A DNA stretch of 64,000 nt from WTFV01 sp965203525. GTDB lineage: Bacteria > Acidobacteriota > Vicinamibacteria > Vicinamibacterales > UBA8438. A program made the translations under genes and the position numbers. Below are positions 53,344-60,856 of this stretch, in pieces; the stretch's first letter is position 1, and each line of letters starts with the position of its first letter. Where the stretch lies: contig OZ241898.1 in the NCBI GenBank assembly GCA_965203525.1, positions 4,836,001 through 4,900,000 of the forward strand, read 5' to 3'. Under the pieces are notes generated by a model, which saw nothing but the letters and a program-made list of their open reading frames with translations, had not been told where the DNA came from and made no database searches.

Positions 53344-54555
53344 ATGGAGGTCAACCCCGAACTCCCCGGCGCGAAGGAGGCGGAGCCGCGGCTGTTTCAA
53401 CCCGGCGCCGGCGCCGCCCCGCCGGCGCTCACGGGGCGAGAGCGGGAGCAGGCGGTGCTGCGGCAGTGCCTGGCGGATCTGGCCGGCGGCAGATCCACCC
53501 CACACGACGTCGCGCTGACGGGGCCACGCGGCAACGGCAAGACGGTGCTGCTCAACTGGTTCGAGCGCGCCTGCCGCGCTGCCGGCGGCGTGGACGTCGC
53601 GCGCTTGTCGCCGAGCCAGGTACGGACCGGGCAGGATCTGGTCGACCGGCTGCTGCCGGCCACCGGCATCAGGAAGTTCCTGCCGCGGCGGTTCGGCCTC
53701 ACGGGCGTCGGCAGGGCGGAATGGGCGGCGCCGCCTCCGTCCCCGTGGGAACTGACCGAGCGCCTGACCGCCCGCTGCCGCCGCAGGCCGTTGGCCGTCC
53801 TGCTCGACGAAGCGCACACCCTCGATCATGACGTCGGCCAACTGCTGCTGAACGCCAGCCAGGACGTCCGGACCAACGCCCCGCTCCTGCTCGTACTGGC
53901 CGGCACGCCGGGGCTGGCGGCGCATCTCGGCACGATGAACGTCTCTTTCTGGAACCGGTTGGACGACGGGCGCCTGGGCATCGGCCTGCTGAGCGCCACG
54001 GCCGCCCGGGCCGCCCTGGTCGAACCGCTGGCGGCCCACGGCGTGGATGTCGACGGCGACACGCTCGATGCGGTGGTCGCCGACAGCCAGCGCTACCCGT
54101 ACTTCATTCAGATCTGGGGCCGCGCCCTGTGGCAGCGGCGTCTGGCAACCGGAGCGACCCGGTTGACGGCGGCCGACGCCGAAGCGGTGCGGTCCGACGT
54201 GACCGCCCGCGTCACGGACTACTACGAAGACCGGTACGTCGAGCTGGATCGGTCCGGCTGGCTGGCGGTGGCCGAGCAGGTGGCGAAGCGGTTTCAGTCC
54301 ACGCCGACGCTGGCGTACGAAGAATTGAAGGCCGCCGTCACCGACGGCCTCGCCCCGCCGGCGGCGCCTGGACCGGTGCAGGAAGGCCTGGACGCCCTGC
54401 AGCGCATGGGTTTCGTGTGGCGTCCGCCCGGACAGTTGCCGCCGGTCCGCTACGAGCCGGGCATCCCCTCGCTGACGGCTCACGTGCTCGGCCACGCTGC
54501 GCCCCTCCATGCGCCGGAAGCGACAGAACCGGGAAGAACGACGCGGCACCGGTAG
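53344..54555 (+). CDS. AAA ATPase (ORC1/CDC6- or STAND-like AAA_16 type)
   Basis: A 403-residue protein. Walker A is GPRGNGKT (60-67), and Walker B LLDEAH (153-158) is followed by LLLVLAGTPGL (sensor region). The C-terminal half is helical, with a winged-helix-like YEELKAAVTDG...GLDALQRMGFVWRPP tail. Such single ATPases often belong to mobile or conflict-related loci, but no partner gene is next to it. A 24-codon ORF overlaps its start. Confidence 0.85.
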   Translation: MEVNPELPGAKEAEPRLFQPGAGAAPPALTGREREQAVLRQCLADLAGGRSTPHDVALTGPRGNGKTVLLNWFERACRAAGGVDVARLSPSQVRTGQDLVDRLLPATGIRKFLPRRFGLTGVGRAEWAAPPPSPWELTERLTARCRRRPLAVLLDEAHTLDHDVGQLLLNASQDVRTNAPLLLVLAGTPGLAAHLGTMNVSFWNRLDDGRLGIGLLSATAARAALVEPLAAHGVDVDGDTLDAVVADSQRYPYFIQIWGRALWQRRLATGATRLTAADAEAVRSDVTARVTDYYEDRYVELDRSGWLAVAEQVAKRFQSTPTLAYEELKAAVTDGLAPPAAPGPVQEGLDALQRMGFVWRPPGQLPPVRYEPGIPSLTAHVLGHAAPLHAPEATEPGRTTRHR

Positions 54556-54725
54556 CAGTGCGACGCGAGGTTGACGGCGAAAAGCGCGGCTTGGCCGGCG
54601 ACGGGGCGGGTTCCTGGGCAGGTCCCGATCTCATCGGTCTCGCCGTGAAACATGCTTGACTTGCTGCACCCCGGTTTCACCGACGTGTCGGCGCATGGGA
54701 TTGCGCTTCCCGGGAACGATCCGGA

Positions 54726-55607
54726 CTACCTTGCGGCCGCCGGTTCGGCGGGAGCCGGTCCGGGGCTTCGGCGCACGACGTATTCGTTCATCTTGTTCAG
54801 CAACTTTACAACCACCCGCTCGCCGAGTCCCGACCGCGCCAGGGCGCGCAGCACCCTTTCGGGAGCGGCCACCTCGAACGGCAGCCCGCCCAGCCAGTCG
54901 ATGTAGTCTATCCAGATGGACATGCCCCGCTTGTGTTCGGCGAACCAGTTGGTTCCCGTGACGCACGATTTCAGCAGGGTCCTGGCGACACAGTACGGCA
55001 GGAAGATGCACAGCACGAGGGCCCTGCCGAGTGGCCCGGAACAATAGCGGCGCTTGACCCGCAGCCAGAACGCGGATCGCCATCCCTGGTCGTCGTAAAG
55101 CGCCAGATGGAGGACACCTCCGGTGTTGACCAACGCCGCCGTGTTGTCCAGCGCGGTCCACATGTCGCCGGTATGATGCAGGACGCCCCACGCATAGACG
55201 ACGTCGAACGTTCCGAGGGACCGGACGAACCGATCATCGAGAATCGACCCCTGCCGAACCGTCCAGCCCGCATCGTCCGGGAAATGCCGCGCGCGCAACT
55301 CGAGCGTGCAGGCCACCGCCTCCGGATCGTGATCGAACGACACGACGGCCGCGCCCATCCGCCGCGCGCACAGGGAGAACAGGCCGCTGCCGGAGCCTAT
55401 GTCCAGGAACGTCCGGCCGGTCAGATCGCCGGTGCCCAGCGCCGCCTGCAGACTGGCTTCCGCGATGGCGATTCTCTCGCTCGTCAGTACGCGGAGAAAC
55501 CGCCGCCAGTTCCTGCCGAACGCGAAACGTCCGGTAGCAAGGTCCCCGCGGTCCTTCGACGACGTGGAGCCTCGCCCCGGCTTGGCGGCCTGGTCCGGCG
55601 TCAGCAT
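54726..55607 (-). CDS. class I SAM-dependent methyltransferase
   Basis: 293 residues. The SAM motif is FLDIGSGSGLFSLCARRMGA and the acidic second strand is VVSFDHDPEA. FDVVYAWGVLHHTGDMW, GGVLHLALYDDQGW and a membrane-near C-terminal part follow. Such enzymes often act in glycan or polyketide modification; the substrate is unknown. GC is somewhat lower than in the surroundings. ATG 55607 is preferred to an upstream alternative. Confidence 0.85.
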   Translation of the reverse strand: MLTPDQAAKPGRGSTSSKDRGDLATGRFAFGRNWRRFLRVLTSERIAIAEASLQAALGTGDLTGRTFLDIGSGSGLFSLCARRMGAAVVSFDHDPEAVACTLELRARHFPDDAGWTVRQGSILDDRFVRSLGTFDVVYAWGVLHHTGDMWTALDNTAALVNTGGVLHLALYDDQGWRSAFWLRVKRRYCSGPLGRALVLCIFLPYCVARTLLKSCVTGTNWFAEHKRGMSIWIDYIDWLGGLPFEVAAPERVLRALARSGLGERVVVKLLNKMNEYVVRRSPGPAPAEPAAAR

Positions 55608-55727
55608 CGTCCCTTCACGACTCCTTCCGGCCAAGTGGCTGGAATGCTACCGGATCCCGGCTTCGCCCGGCAGGCGCCTCCGGCGCGCCGGATCTGGGAG
55701 AACGTGTCGATCCCCCGCCCGCGCCCG

Positions 55728-56024
55728 CTACTCGTCGTTCCCCGCCGCCCGTTCGGCGACGCGACGGGCGTACTGCTCGTCGGTCAGGGAGGTGAGCGAT
55801 TCCGGGTGCGAGCGCCGGTAACCGCGGACGGCGCGCAGCACGAGCTGGACGACCCCCACCACGAGCGGGGCGATCGCGACATCTCGCAGCCAGTCGAAAC
55901 CGGCCCAGGCCGCCAGCCCCCAGGCGCAGAGGCCCACCAGGACGTTGCCGGGCCCGGCCGCGGAAAAGCGGTCCCGGAAGCTCCCGCCCATCGGCTCGTA
56001 CCGCCGAAACAGCCCCAACGGCAC
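55728..56024 (-). CDS. small two-helix membrane protein with duplicated C-terminal tail
   Basis: A 98-residue protein from GTG 56024. It has two hydrophobic segments (NVLVGLCAWGLAAWAGF; VAIAPLVVGVVQLVLRAV). Its last residues, TDEQYARRVAERAAGNDE, nearly equal the end of the cytochrome-type protein just upstream (TDEQYARRVAEREAQANDE), so this gene carries a copy of that C-terminus. Its start lies in the array of repeated C-terminal tails at 56028-56250. No function can be assigned. Confidence 0.6.
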   Translation of the reverse strand: MPLGLFRRYEPMGGSFRDRFSAAGPGNVLVGLCAWGLAAWAGFDWLRDVAIAPLVVGVVQLVLRAVRGYRRSHPESLTSLTDEQYARRVAERAAGNDE

Positions 56025-56027
56025 GTT

Positions 56028-56250
56028 GCGCTACTCGTCGTTCACTTGCGCCGCGCGGGCGGCGCGGGGCCGGCTGGCGCCGGGGCCGGCCGGCATCCGC
56101 TGCAGCCGACGGCACGTCGCGCTACCCGTCGTTCGCCTGCGCCGTGCGGGCGGCGCGGGGCCGGCTGGCGCGGGGCCGGCTGGCGCGGGGCCGGCCGGCA
56201 TCCGCTGCAGCCCGACGGCACGTTGCGCTACTCGTCGTTCGCCTGCGCCT
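56028..56250 (-). repeat. three copies of a gene-end unit, periods 91 and 106 bp (locus G)
   Basis: On the minus strand a GGCGCAGGCGAACGACGAGT-like string (encoding AQANDE) and its stop TAG occur at the true end of the 56228 gene and in two further copies downstream, followed each time by GCATGCCGG-type sequence with a GCGCCAGCCGGCCCC run. Confidence 0.8.
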
Positions 56251-57691
56251 CCCGCTCGGCGACGCGGCGGGCGTACTGCTCGTCGGTCATGAACGCGACG
56301 TCGGTCCAGCCGTGGCCCATCTCGTCCATGGTGCGGCCGCCCCAGCCGATCCACGCCGACGGGTCGGGGTTGTGGCGGTTGTTGGCGGTGTTGTCGTGCC
56401 ACGAGACGGTGTGCAGGATGGTGCCCTTCGGGAACAGGTGCGGCTCCTTGTAGGGGTAGACGATCTGCCACGTCTGCTCGTAGTCGACGACGTCGGTCAG
56501 CACCTCGCGGCGGCCGTCGAGGTGGATCGCCTCCAGCAGCATGCGCTTGCCGCGGAAGTGCATGTGGGGCTGGAAGCTCAGGATCAGCGCGGCCTGCGGC
56601 AGCGGCCAGAAGCGCTCGTGGCGGACGACGCTGTGGGGCGGGATGCTCAGCAGCGCGACGCCGTTCAGCGTGTTGTCGTCGATCAGGGCGCCGGGCGGCA
56701 TGCGGTCGGCGTGCAGGTCGAGGTCGTAGCCGGCGCGCAGCAGCCGGTCCTCGACCGCTTCGCGGTTCAGCTTCCAGTCGTGGCCGATGCCGGTGCGGAT
56801 GCGGTGCGCGGTGACGATGAGCTCCGGCGCCTCGCCCCGCGGGTAGAACTTGACGCCCACCTTCTGGCGGTCGATGGTCTCCTCGCCCCACGGGTGGTAG
56901 TGCGGCGCGAAGCGGAACAGGCCGCCGGCGGGCAGCTTGCGGCCGGTGCCCTCCGGGTAGTACTGCCCGGTGCTGCCCATGGCGTACTCGATCAGGTCGA
57001 TCTCTTCCGTGTTCGACCCCATGCCGAGCCGGAACTCCTCGAGGTCCTCGGCCGTCTCCGGGACGCTGACGTAGACGTGCGAGTGGTGCACGCAGCAGTA
57101 CGCCTCGGGGATGATCTGCACCCACTTGACGTAGCGGTCCTCGGTCAGGCCGGGGTCGACGACCTCCGACGGGTAGAAGTCGGGACCCTCGGCGGGGATC
57201 CGGAAGCCCTCCTTCATCTGGACGATCAGATCCGGCTCGCCGTAGGTCCATTCGTTCAGGGCGGCGAGGTCGAGCGGCGGCGGGGCGTCGGCCGGGTTGC
57301 CGCGCGGCGCGCCGGCGTCGACCCAGGCCGCCACGGTCGCGATCTCGTCGTCGCGCAGCGACGGGTCGGCGGTGTACTCCCCGATGCCGCGGTCGAGGTG
57401 CCAGGGCGGCATCTGCCGGGTCACCACGCGGTCCTTGACGGCGCGCGCCCAAGGGCGGGTCTCCTCGTAGGTCAGCAGCGACATCGGCGCGCCGGCGCCG
57501 GGCCGGTGGCAGCGCTGGCACGCGCGCTGGAGGATCGGCAGCACGTCGCGGGTGAAGGTCGGCGCTTCCTGCGCCGCCGGCCCGGCCTGCCCGGGCTCCG
57601 CGGCCCCGGCCGCCGCGAGGCCCGCGCCCGCCGCCGACAGCACGATCCCGACCGCCGCGCAAACCGGCACGAGGTTCCAGATTCGACGCAT
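56228..57691 (-). CDS. c-type cytochrome fused to copper-monooxygenase-like domain
   Basis: 487 residues from ATG 57691 (good AGGGAGAG site; two upstream ATGs are weaker). Signal peptide, then one haem site CQRCH (Cys58, Cys61, His62) with distal Met candidates after it. The large remainder has paired-His copper-type motifs: CCVHHSHVYVS, RFAPHYHPWG, LSFQPHMHFRGKRM and LHTVSWHDNT. The HMHFRGK element and spacing resemble copper type II ascorbate-dependent monooxygenase-like domains (PHM fold) seen in secreted acidobacterial proteins. It could oxidise a periplasmic organic substrate with electrons from the haem. Confidence 0.78.
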   Translation of the reverse strand: MRRIWNLVPVCAAVGIVLSAAGAGLAAAGAAEPGQAGPAAQEAPTFTRDVLPILQRACQRCHRPGAGAPMSLLTYEETRPWARAVKDRVVTRQMPPWHLDRGIGEYTADPSLRDDEIATVAAWVDAGAPRGNPADAPPPLDLAALNEWTYGEPDLIVQMKEGFRIPAEGPDFYPSEVVDPGLTEDRYVKWVQIIPEAYCCVHHSHVYVSVPETAEDLEEFRLGMGSNTEEIDLIEYAMGSTGQYYPEGTGRKLPAGGLFRFAPHYHPWGEETIDRQKVGVKFYPRGEAPELIVTAHRIRTGIGHDWKLNREAVEDRLLRAGYDLDLHADRMPPGALIDDNTLNGVALLSIPPHSVVRHERFWPLPQAALILSFQPHMHFRGKRMLLEAIHLDGRREVLTDVVDYEQTWQIVYPYKEPHLFPKGTILHTVSWHDNTANNRHNPDPSAWIGWGGRTMDEMGHGWTDVAFMTDEQYARRVAEREAQANDE

Positions 57692-57765
57692 GGCTGCTCT
57701 CCCTGTTTTCATCCGGCGTTCTTCCGGCGGCGACCCCCGCGCGGCGCCGCTTCGCATCTTCCGGT

Positions 57766-57783
57766 GTTCCCGTCAGTCTACAC
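57766..57783 (+). repeat. copy of the protease gene end, left member of a 690-bp-spaced pair
   Basis: GTTCCCGTCAGTCTACAC matches 58455-58472 with one difference and includes the protease stop codon (CTA on plus). Confidence 0.6.
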
Positions 57784-58155
57784 GCGGCGCAGGTTCTTCA
57801 ACCGCAAGGCCGGCAGTCTCTTCAACCGCCGGTTCACCGGATCGACCTCGATGCCCGCCGATTCCAGGGCCGTCACGCCGAGCAGCGGTTCGGCGTCGTC
57901 CGCGCCCATGATGATGCGCCCGGCCGTGAAGTCTCCCAGGAACTCGATGTCGCCGGTCGTCACGTCCATCTTCACCTCGCGGCCGTCGGCCGTTTCGTAC
58001 ACGCGCTGGCCCTTGGCCGCGAGACCGATGGCTTCCAGGCGCCGCCGCGGCGCGAGCGAGTCCGTCGCGCCGGTATCGACCAGGAACAGGCCCTCCCAAC
58101 TGCGCGAGGGCTCGGCCGGGTTGCGGATGGTGACGGTGACGTAGGTGGCGCCCAT
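57778..58155 (-). CDS. retropepsin-like aspartyl protease family protein
   Basis: A 125-residue protein with the catalytic DTGAT (LFLVDTGATDSL) in the second strand and the GDFTAGRIIMG and LLGVTALESAGIEVD pattern of clan AA single-domain aspartyl proteases, which act as dimers. It has no signal peptide. ATG 58155 leaves the five-copy array just upstream. Its end (stop plus ACTGAC) is repeated at 58455-58473. Confidence 0.82.
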   Translation of the reverse strand: MGATYVTVTIRNPAEPSRSWEGLFLVDTGATDSLAPRRRLEAIGLAAKGQRVYETADGREVKMDVTTGDIEFLGDFTAGRIIMGADDAEPLLGVTALESAGIEVDPVNRRLKRLPALRLKNLRRV

Positions 58156-58569
58156 CGGTCGTGATGCCCCCCTGGCGCGCGCCGCGGCCGGGAGAAGCCC
58201 CCCTTGCGCCGGATCGTTGCGGATATCCCCTGCGCGCGCAACGCGGCCGCGGACGTCCTCACGCGCAACCGATCCGGACTCGGACGTCCCTGCGCGCGCG
58301 CCGCGGCCACGCTGGCCGCCGCTCCGCACCGGGCCGCCGACCGGATATCCCTGCGCGCGCGGCGCGGCCCGGTTGACGAGCGCCGCTCCCCGACCATCCC
58401 GACGGATATCCCTGCGCGCGCGGCGCGGCCCGCTCGCACGTCGATTGTGCCGCGATTCCCATCAGTCTACACTCTGATCCCGGCGGTCGGGGCGGCCGGG
58501 GAACCGGGCGGCGCCCCGCCCGCGCCGGACCGCCCCCTGGCGCAAACACGTCGCATCCGGAGCACGTCC
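58156..58569. other. divergent intergenic region with a five-copy repeat array
   Basis: Between the protease gene (minus) and the 58570 gene (plus). Apart from the array and the copied gene end at 58455, no coding sequence or clear promoter is visible. Confidence 0.5.
58162..58430 (+). repeat. five-copy 27-nt repeat array, period 59-61 bp (locus H)
   Basis: Copies start at about 58162, 58221, 58282, 58343 and 58404; the best is GGATATCCCTGCGCGCGCGG plus CGCGGCC. Spacers of 33-34 nt are unrelated. The two right copies are identical; the left ones decay progressively, the left-most most strongly. Confidence 0.9.
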
Positions 58570-59340
58570 ATGACCGACCTGCGATCCCTTCCGCTGCTGC
58601 TCGCCGCGTGGCTGGCCGCGGGCCTGCCGGCGCCCGCAGCGGCGCAGTCGAACCAGCCGGTCTACCCCGTGTACGACGGCTTCCACGTCACCGGGGACGG
58701 CCTCCACGTCATTTCGTTCGCCTACTTCAGCCACAACTTCGACGACGTGGCCGTTCCGCCCGGCGCGGCCAACGCGTTCGAGACCGGGCCGGCCGACCGC
58801 CTCCAGCCGACCACGTTCAAGCCGGGGCACCACCGCTTCCAGTGCGTCATGGTGCTGGACGCGGACTTCGCGGGCGGGCTGCGCTGGACGCTCTCCCACG
58901 CCGGCACGACGACGTCGACCAGCGAGGACATGCTGCAGTACAACTGGGAGCTCGACGACCGGACCACCCGCGCCGTCCTGCGCGACGTCGACGTGCGCGC
59001 CGCGCCGCGCGGAGTCTGCCTCAACCGGTCGCCGCTGGTGCGCTTCCTCGGCCTGCGCAGCGGCCCCGAGGGGGAGCCGCCGGAGGTCTCGGTGGCGGCC
59101 GGCGCGGAGCTGAAGCTCTTCGGCAGCGTGCGGGACGAGGGCCTGCCGCGCGGCGGCCGGCTGACCAGCGCCTGGCGGCTGGTCGAAGGCTCCGGCGCGG
59201 TGACGTTCAGCGCGCCGGACGAACCGCGCACCCTGGCCCGGTTCGACGCGCCGGGCGTCCACGAGCTGGAGCTGCGGGCGAGCGACTCGGCCCTCGAGAC
59301 CGCCCTGCGGCTCGTCGTCCGCGTCACGGCCGGGGAATGA
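58570..59340 (+). CDS. secreted protein of unknown function
   Basis: 256 residues. A signal peptide (LPLLLAAWLAAGLPAPAAAQ) precedes an N-terminal region rich in aromatic residues and His (GFHVTGDGLHVISFAYFSHNFDDVAVPPG). At the C-terminus there is an Ig/PKD-like domain of short strands (VAAGAELKLFGSVRDEG...GVHELELRASDSALETALRLVVRV). I recognise no family. It is followed by a gap and the DUF1697 gene. Confidence 0.75.
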   Translation: MTDLRSLPLLLAAWLAAGLPAPAAAQSNQPVYPVYDGFHVTGDGLHVISFAYFSHNFDDVAVPPGAANAFETGPADRLQPTTFKPGHHRFQCVMVLDADFAGGLRWTLSHAGTTTSTSEDMLQYNWELDDRTTRAVLRDVDVRAAPRGVCLNRSPLVRFLGLRSGPEGEPPEVSVAAGAELKLFGSVRDEGLPRGGRLTSAWRLVEGSGAVTFSAPDEPRTLARFDAPGVHELELRASDSALETALRLVVRVTAGE

Positions 59341-59490
59341 CGAGCCGCCGCGCCTCGCCCGTCGACGACAGGATCGCGGGCTTCGCGCGGGAGGACGCGC
59401 CGGCGCACCGGGGCCCCGCCGCCGCGGTCCCGGACGCCGCCCGGCGAGGTCGCTGAACGACCCGGACGCGGCGGCGGCGGACGACAGGCG

Positions 59491-60048
59491 ATGCCGAACA
59501 CCGCACCGCGATTCCTGGCCCTGCTGCGCGGCCTCAACGTCGGCGGACAGAACGTCATCGGCAAGGACGACCTGGTCCGCTGCTTCGAAGACCTCGGATT
59601 CGGGAACGTCCGCACCTACATCCAGAGCGGCAACGTGCTGTTCCGCTCCGGCGAGACGCGCGCCGCGGCGCTCACCTGCGCGATCGAGGCGCGGCTGTCG
59701 GAACGGCTTTCGAACCCGGTCCGGGCCGTCGTCTTCAGCCGCGCGCGCTACCGGGCGGCGCTCGCGGCGGCCCCGGACACCTGGGGCCGCGACGACGACC
59801 GCAAGCACAACGCGGCGTTCACGCTGCGCGGCGTCACGGCGCGGCAGGCCGTCGCGCAACTGCCGGTTCCCAGGCCGGACGTCGAGGCGCTCGCCACGGG
59901 ACCGGGCGTGATCTTCTGGTCGATCTCCAGGGAGCACCAGACCCGCGCCACCTGGATGAAGCTGGCCGCGGCCCCCGTCTACCGGCGCCTCACGGTCCGG
60001 AACCACCGGACGGTCTTCAGGCTGCGCGAGCTGCTCGACGAGCCGTAG
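59491..60048 (+). CDS. DUF1697 domain protein
   Basis: 185 residues matching the DUF1697 pattern (FLALLRGLNVGGQNVIGKDDLVRCFEDLGFGNVRTYIQSGNVLF; then SREHQTRATWMKLAAAPVYRRLTVRNHRTVFRL). The family has a ferredoxin-like fold of unknown role and is widely distributed. The stop is followed by locus I. Confidence 0.9.
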   Translation: MPNTAPRFLALLRGLNVGGQNVIGKDDLVRCFEDLGFGNVRTYIQSGNVLFRSGETRAAALTCAIEARLSERLSNPVRAVVFSRARYRAALAAAPDTWGRDDDRKHNAAFTLRGVTARQAVAQLPVPRPDVEALATGPGVIFWSISREHQTRATWMKLAAAPVYRRLTVRNHRTVFRLRELLDEP

Positions 60049-60159
60049 TAGCGGCCGGGTCCGGTCCCGCGGATCCCGTTCGTCCTCCTGCGACTGCGCG
60101 ACGGCCGCGTCAAACATCCCGGTAGCGGCCGGGTCCGGTCCCGCGGATCCCGTTCGTCC
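60048..60159 (+). repeat. 38-nt direct repeat pair at the DUF1697 stop codon, period 74 bp (locus I)
   Basis: Identical 38-nt copies, GTAGCGGCCGGGTCCGGTCC and onward, at 60048-60085 and 60122-60159. The first begins at the last base of the stop codon. Confidence 0.93.
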
Positions 60160-60193
60160 CGCCGGCCGCGCAGGCCGGCCGCGTCTTCCGCCG

Positions 60194-60829
60194 CTATCCC
60201 TCGGCGTCGTCGAACAGGGCCGTCACGTCGGCGGCGACGCCGTCCAGCAGGGGCGACGTCACGGTGTCGCCGCGTACGAACACGCCGTGCTCGACATAGG
60301 CGCTCCCGGCGAGGGTGAGCACGGTCACCGTTTCGACGCGGGGATCGACGATCCAGTATTCGGAGACGGCCGCCTCGGCGTAGTCGGCCCGCTTGACGAC
60401 GAGATCACGGGACGGGTCGTCCGGGCTGACGATCTCCGCCACCAGGTCCGCGCCCAGCCAGAAGCGATCCTGCCGACGGGGGTCGGACCGGTCGCGAAGC
60501 AGCAGGAGATCGGGTTCGCGGAACTTGCCCGCGCGCCCGCGCATCCGCAATCCCGAGGTCACGACGACGCCGCGGCGCGTCGGTTCCCGGACGTGGGCGT
60601 GGAGCAGTCGATAGAGGGAAAGCAGGATGACCTGGTGCGTATCGGTCGGCATCGGCAGTGCTTCGACGCGGCCGTCGGTGAACTCGATCAGGCGGCGCGC
60701 GCGGTCCGTGAGCCACAGATACTCCTCGTCGCTCCAGGCCCCCTGGCGCGGCAAGACCTCGCGCAGCAGGGCGTGCAGCGCCTCCTGCGACGAGGCGGAC
60801 GGGAGCGTCGCCGGACTGGCGGTCGTCAT
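60194..60829 (-). CDS. Uma2 family protein (PD-(D/E)XK nuclease fold), copy 2
   Basis: 211 residues, closely similar to the 17413-18024 protein throughout: WSDEEYLWLTDRARRLIEFTDGR, KFREPDLLLLRD, DRFWLGADLVAEIVSP, YAEAAVSEYWIVDP and SPLLDGVAADV. The main difference is near residue 95-115, where this copy has EPTRRGVVVTSGLR. Both copies lie next to gene-end repeat loci. Confidence 0.85.
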   Translation of the reverse strand: MTTASPATLPSASSQEALHALLREVLPRQGAWSDEEYLWLTDRARRLIEFTDGRVEALPMPTDTHQVILLSLYRLLHAHVREPTRRGVVVTSGLRMRGRAGKFREPDLLLLRDRSDPRRQDRFWLGADLVAEIVSPDDPSRDLVVKRADYAEAAVSEYWIVDPRVETVTVLTLAGSAYVEHGVFVRGDTVTSPLLDGVAADVTALFDDAEG

Positions 60830-60856
60830 GCCTTCATCCTGTCACATCCCGCGAAC

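Noticed and set aside
53058..53354. Small minus-strand gene behind the TATACT box near 53113
   Set aside because: Reading frames from the nearby ATGs end after 18-20 codons; only a short relic-like tail is visible.
58162..58430. CRISPR array
   Set aside because: Five copies at 61 bp, but repeats are simple GC-rich sequence, partly degenerate, and no cas genes are in the window; kept as a repeat array only.
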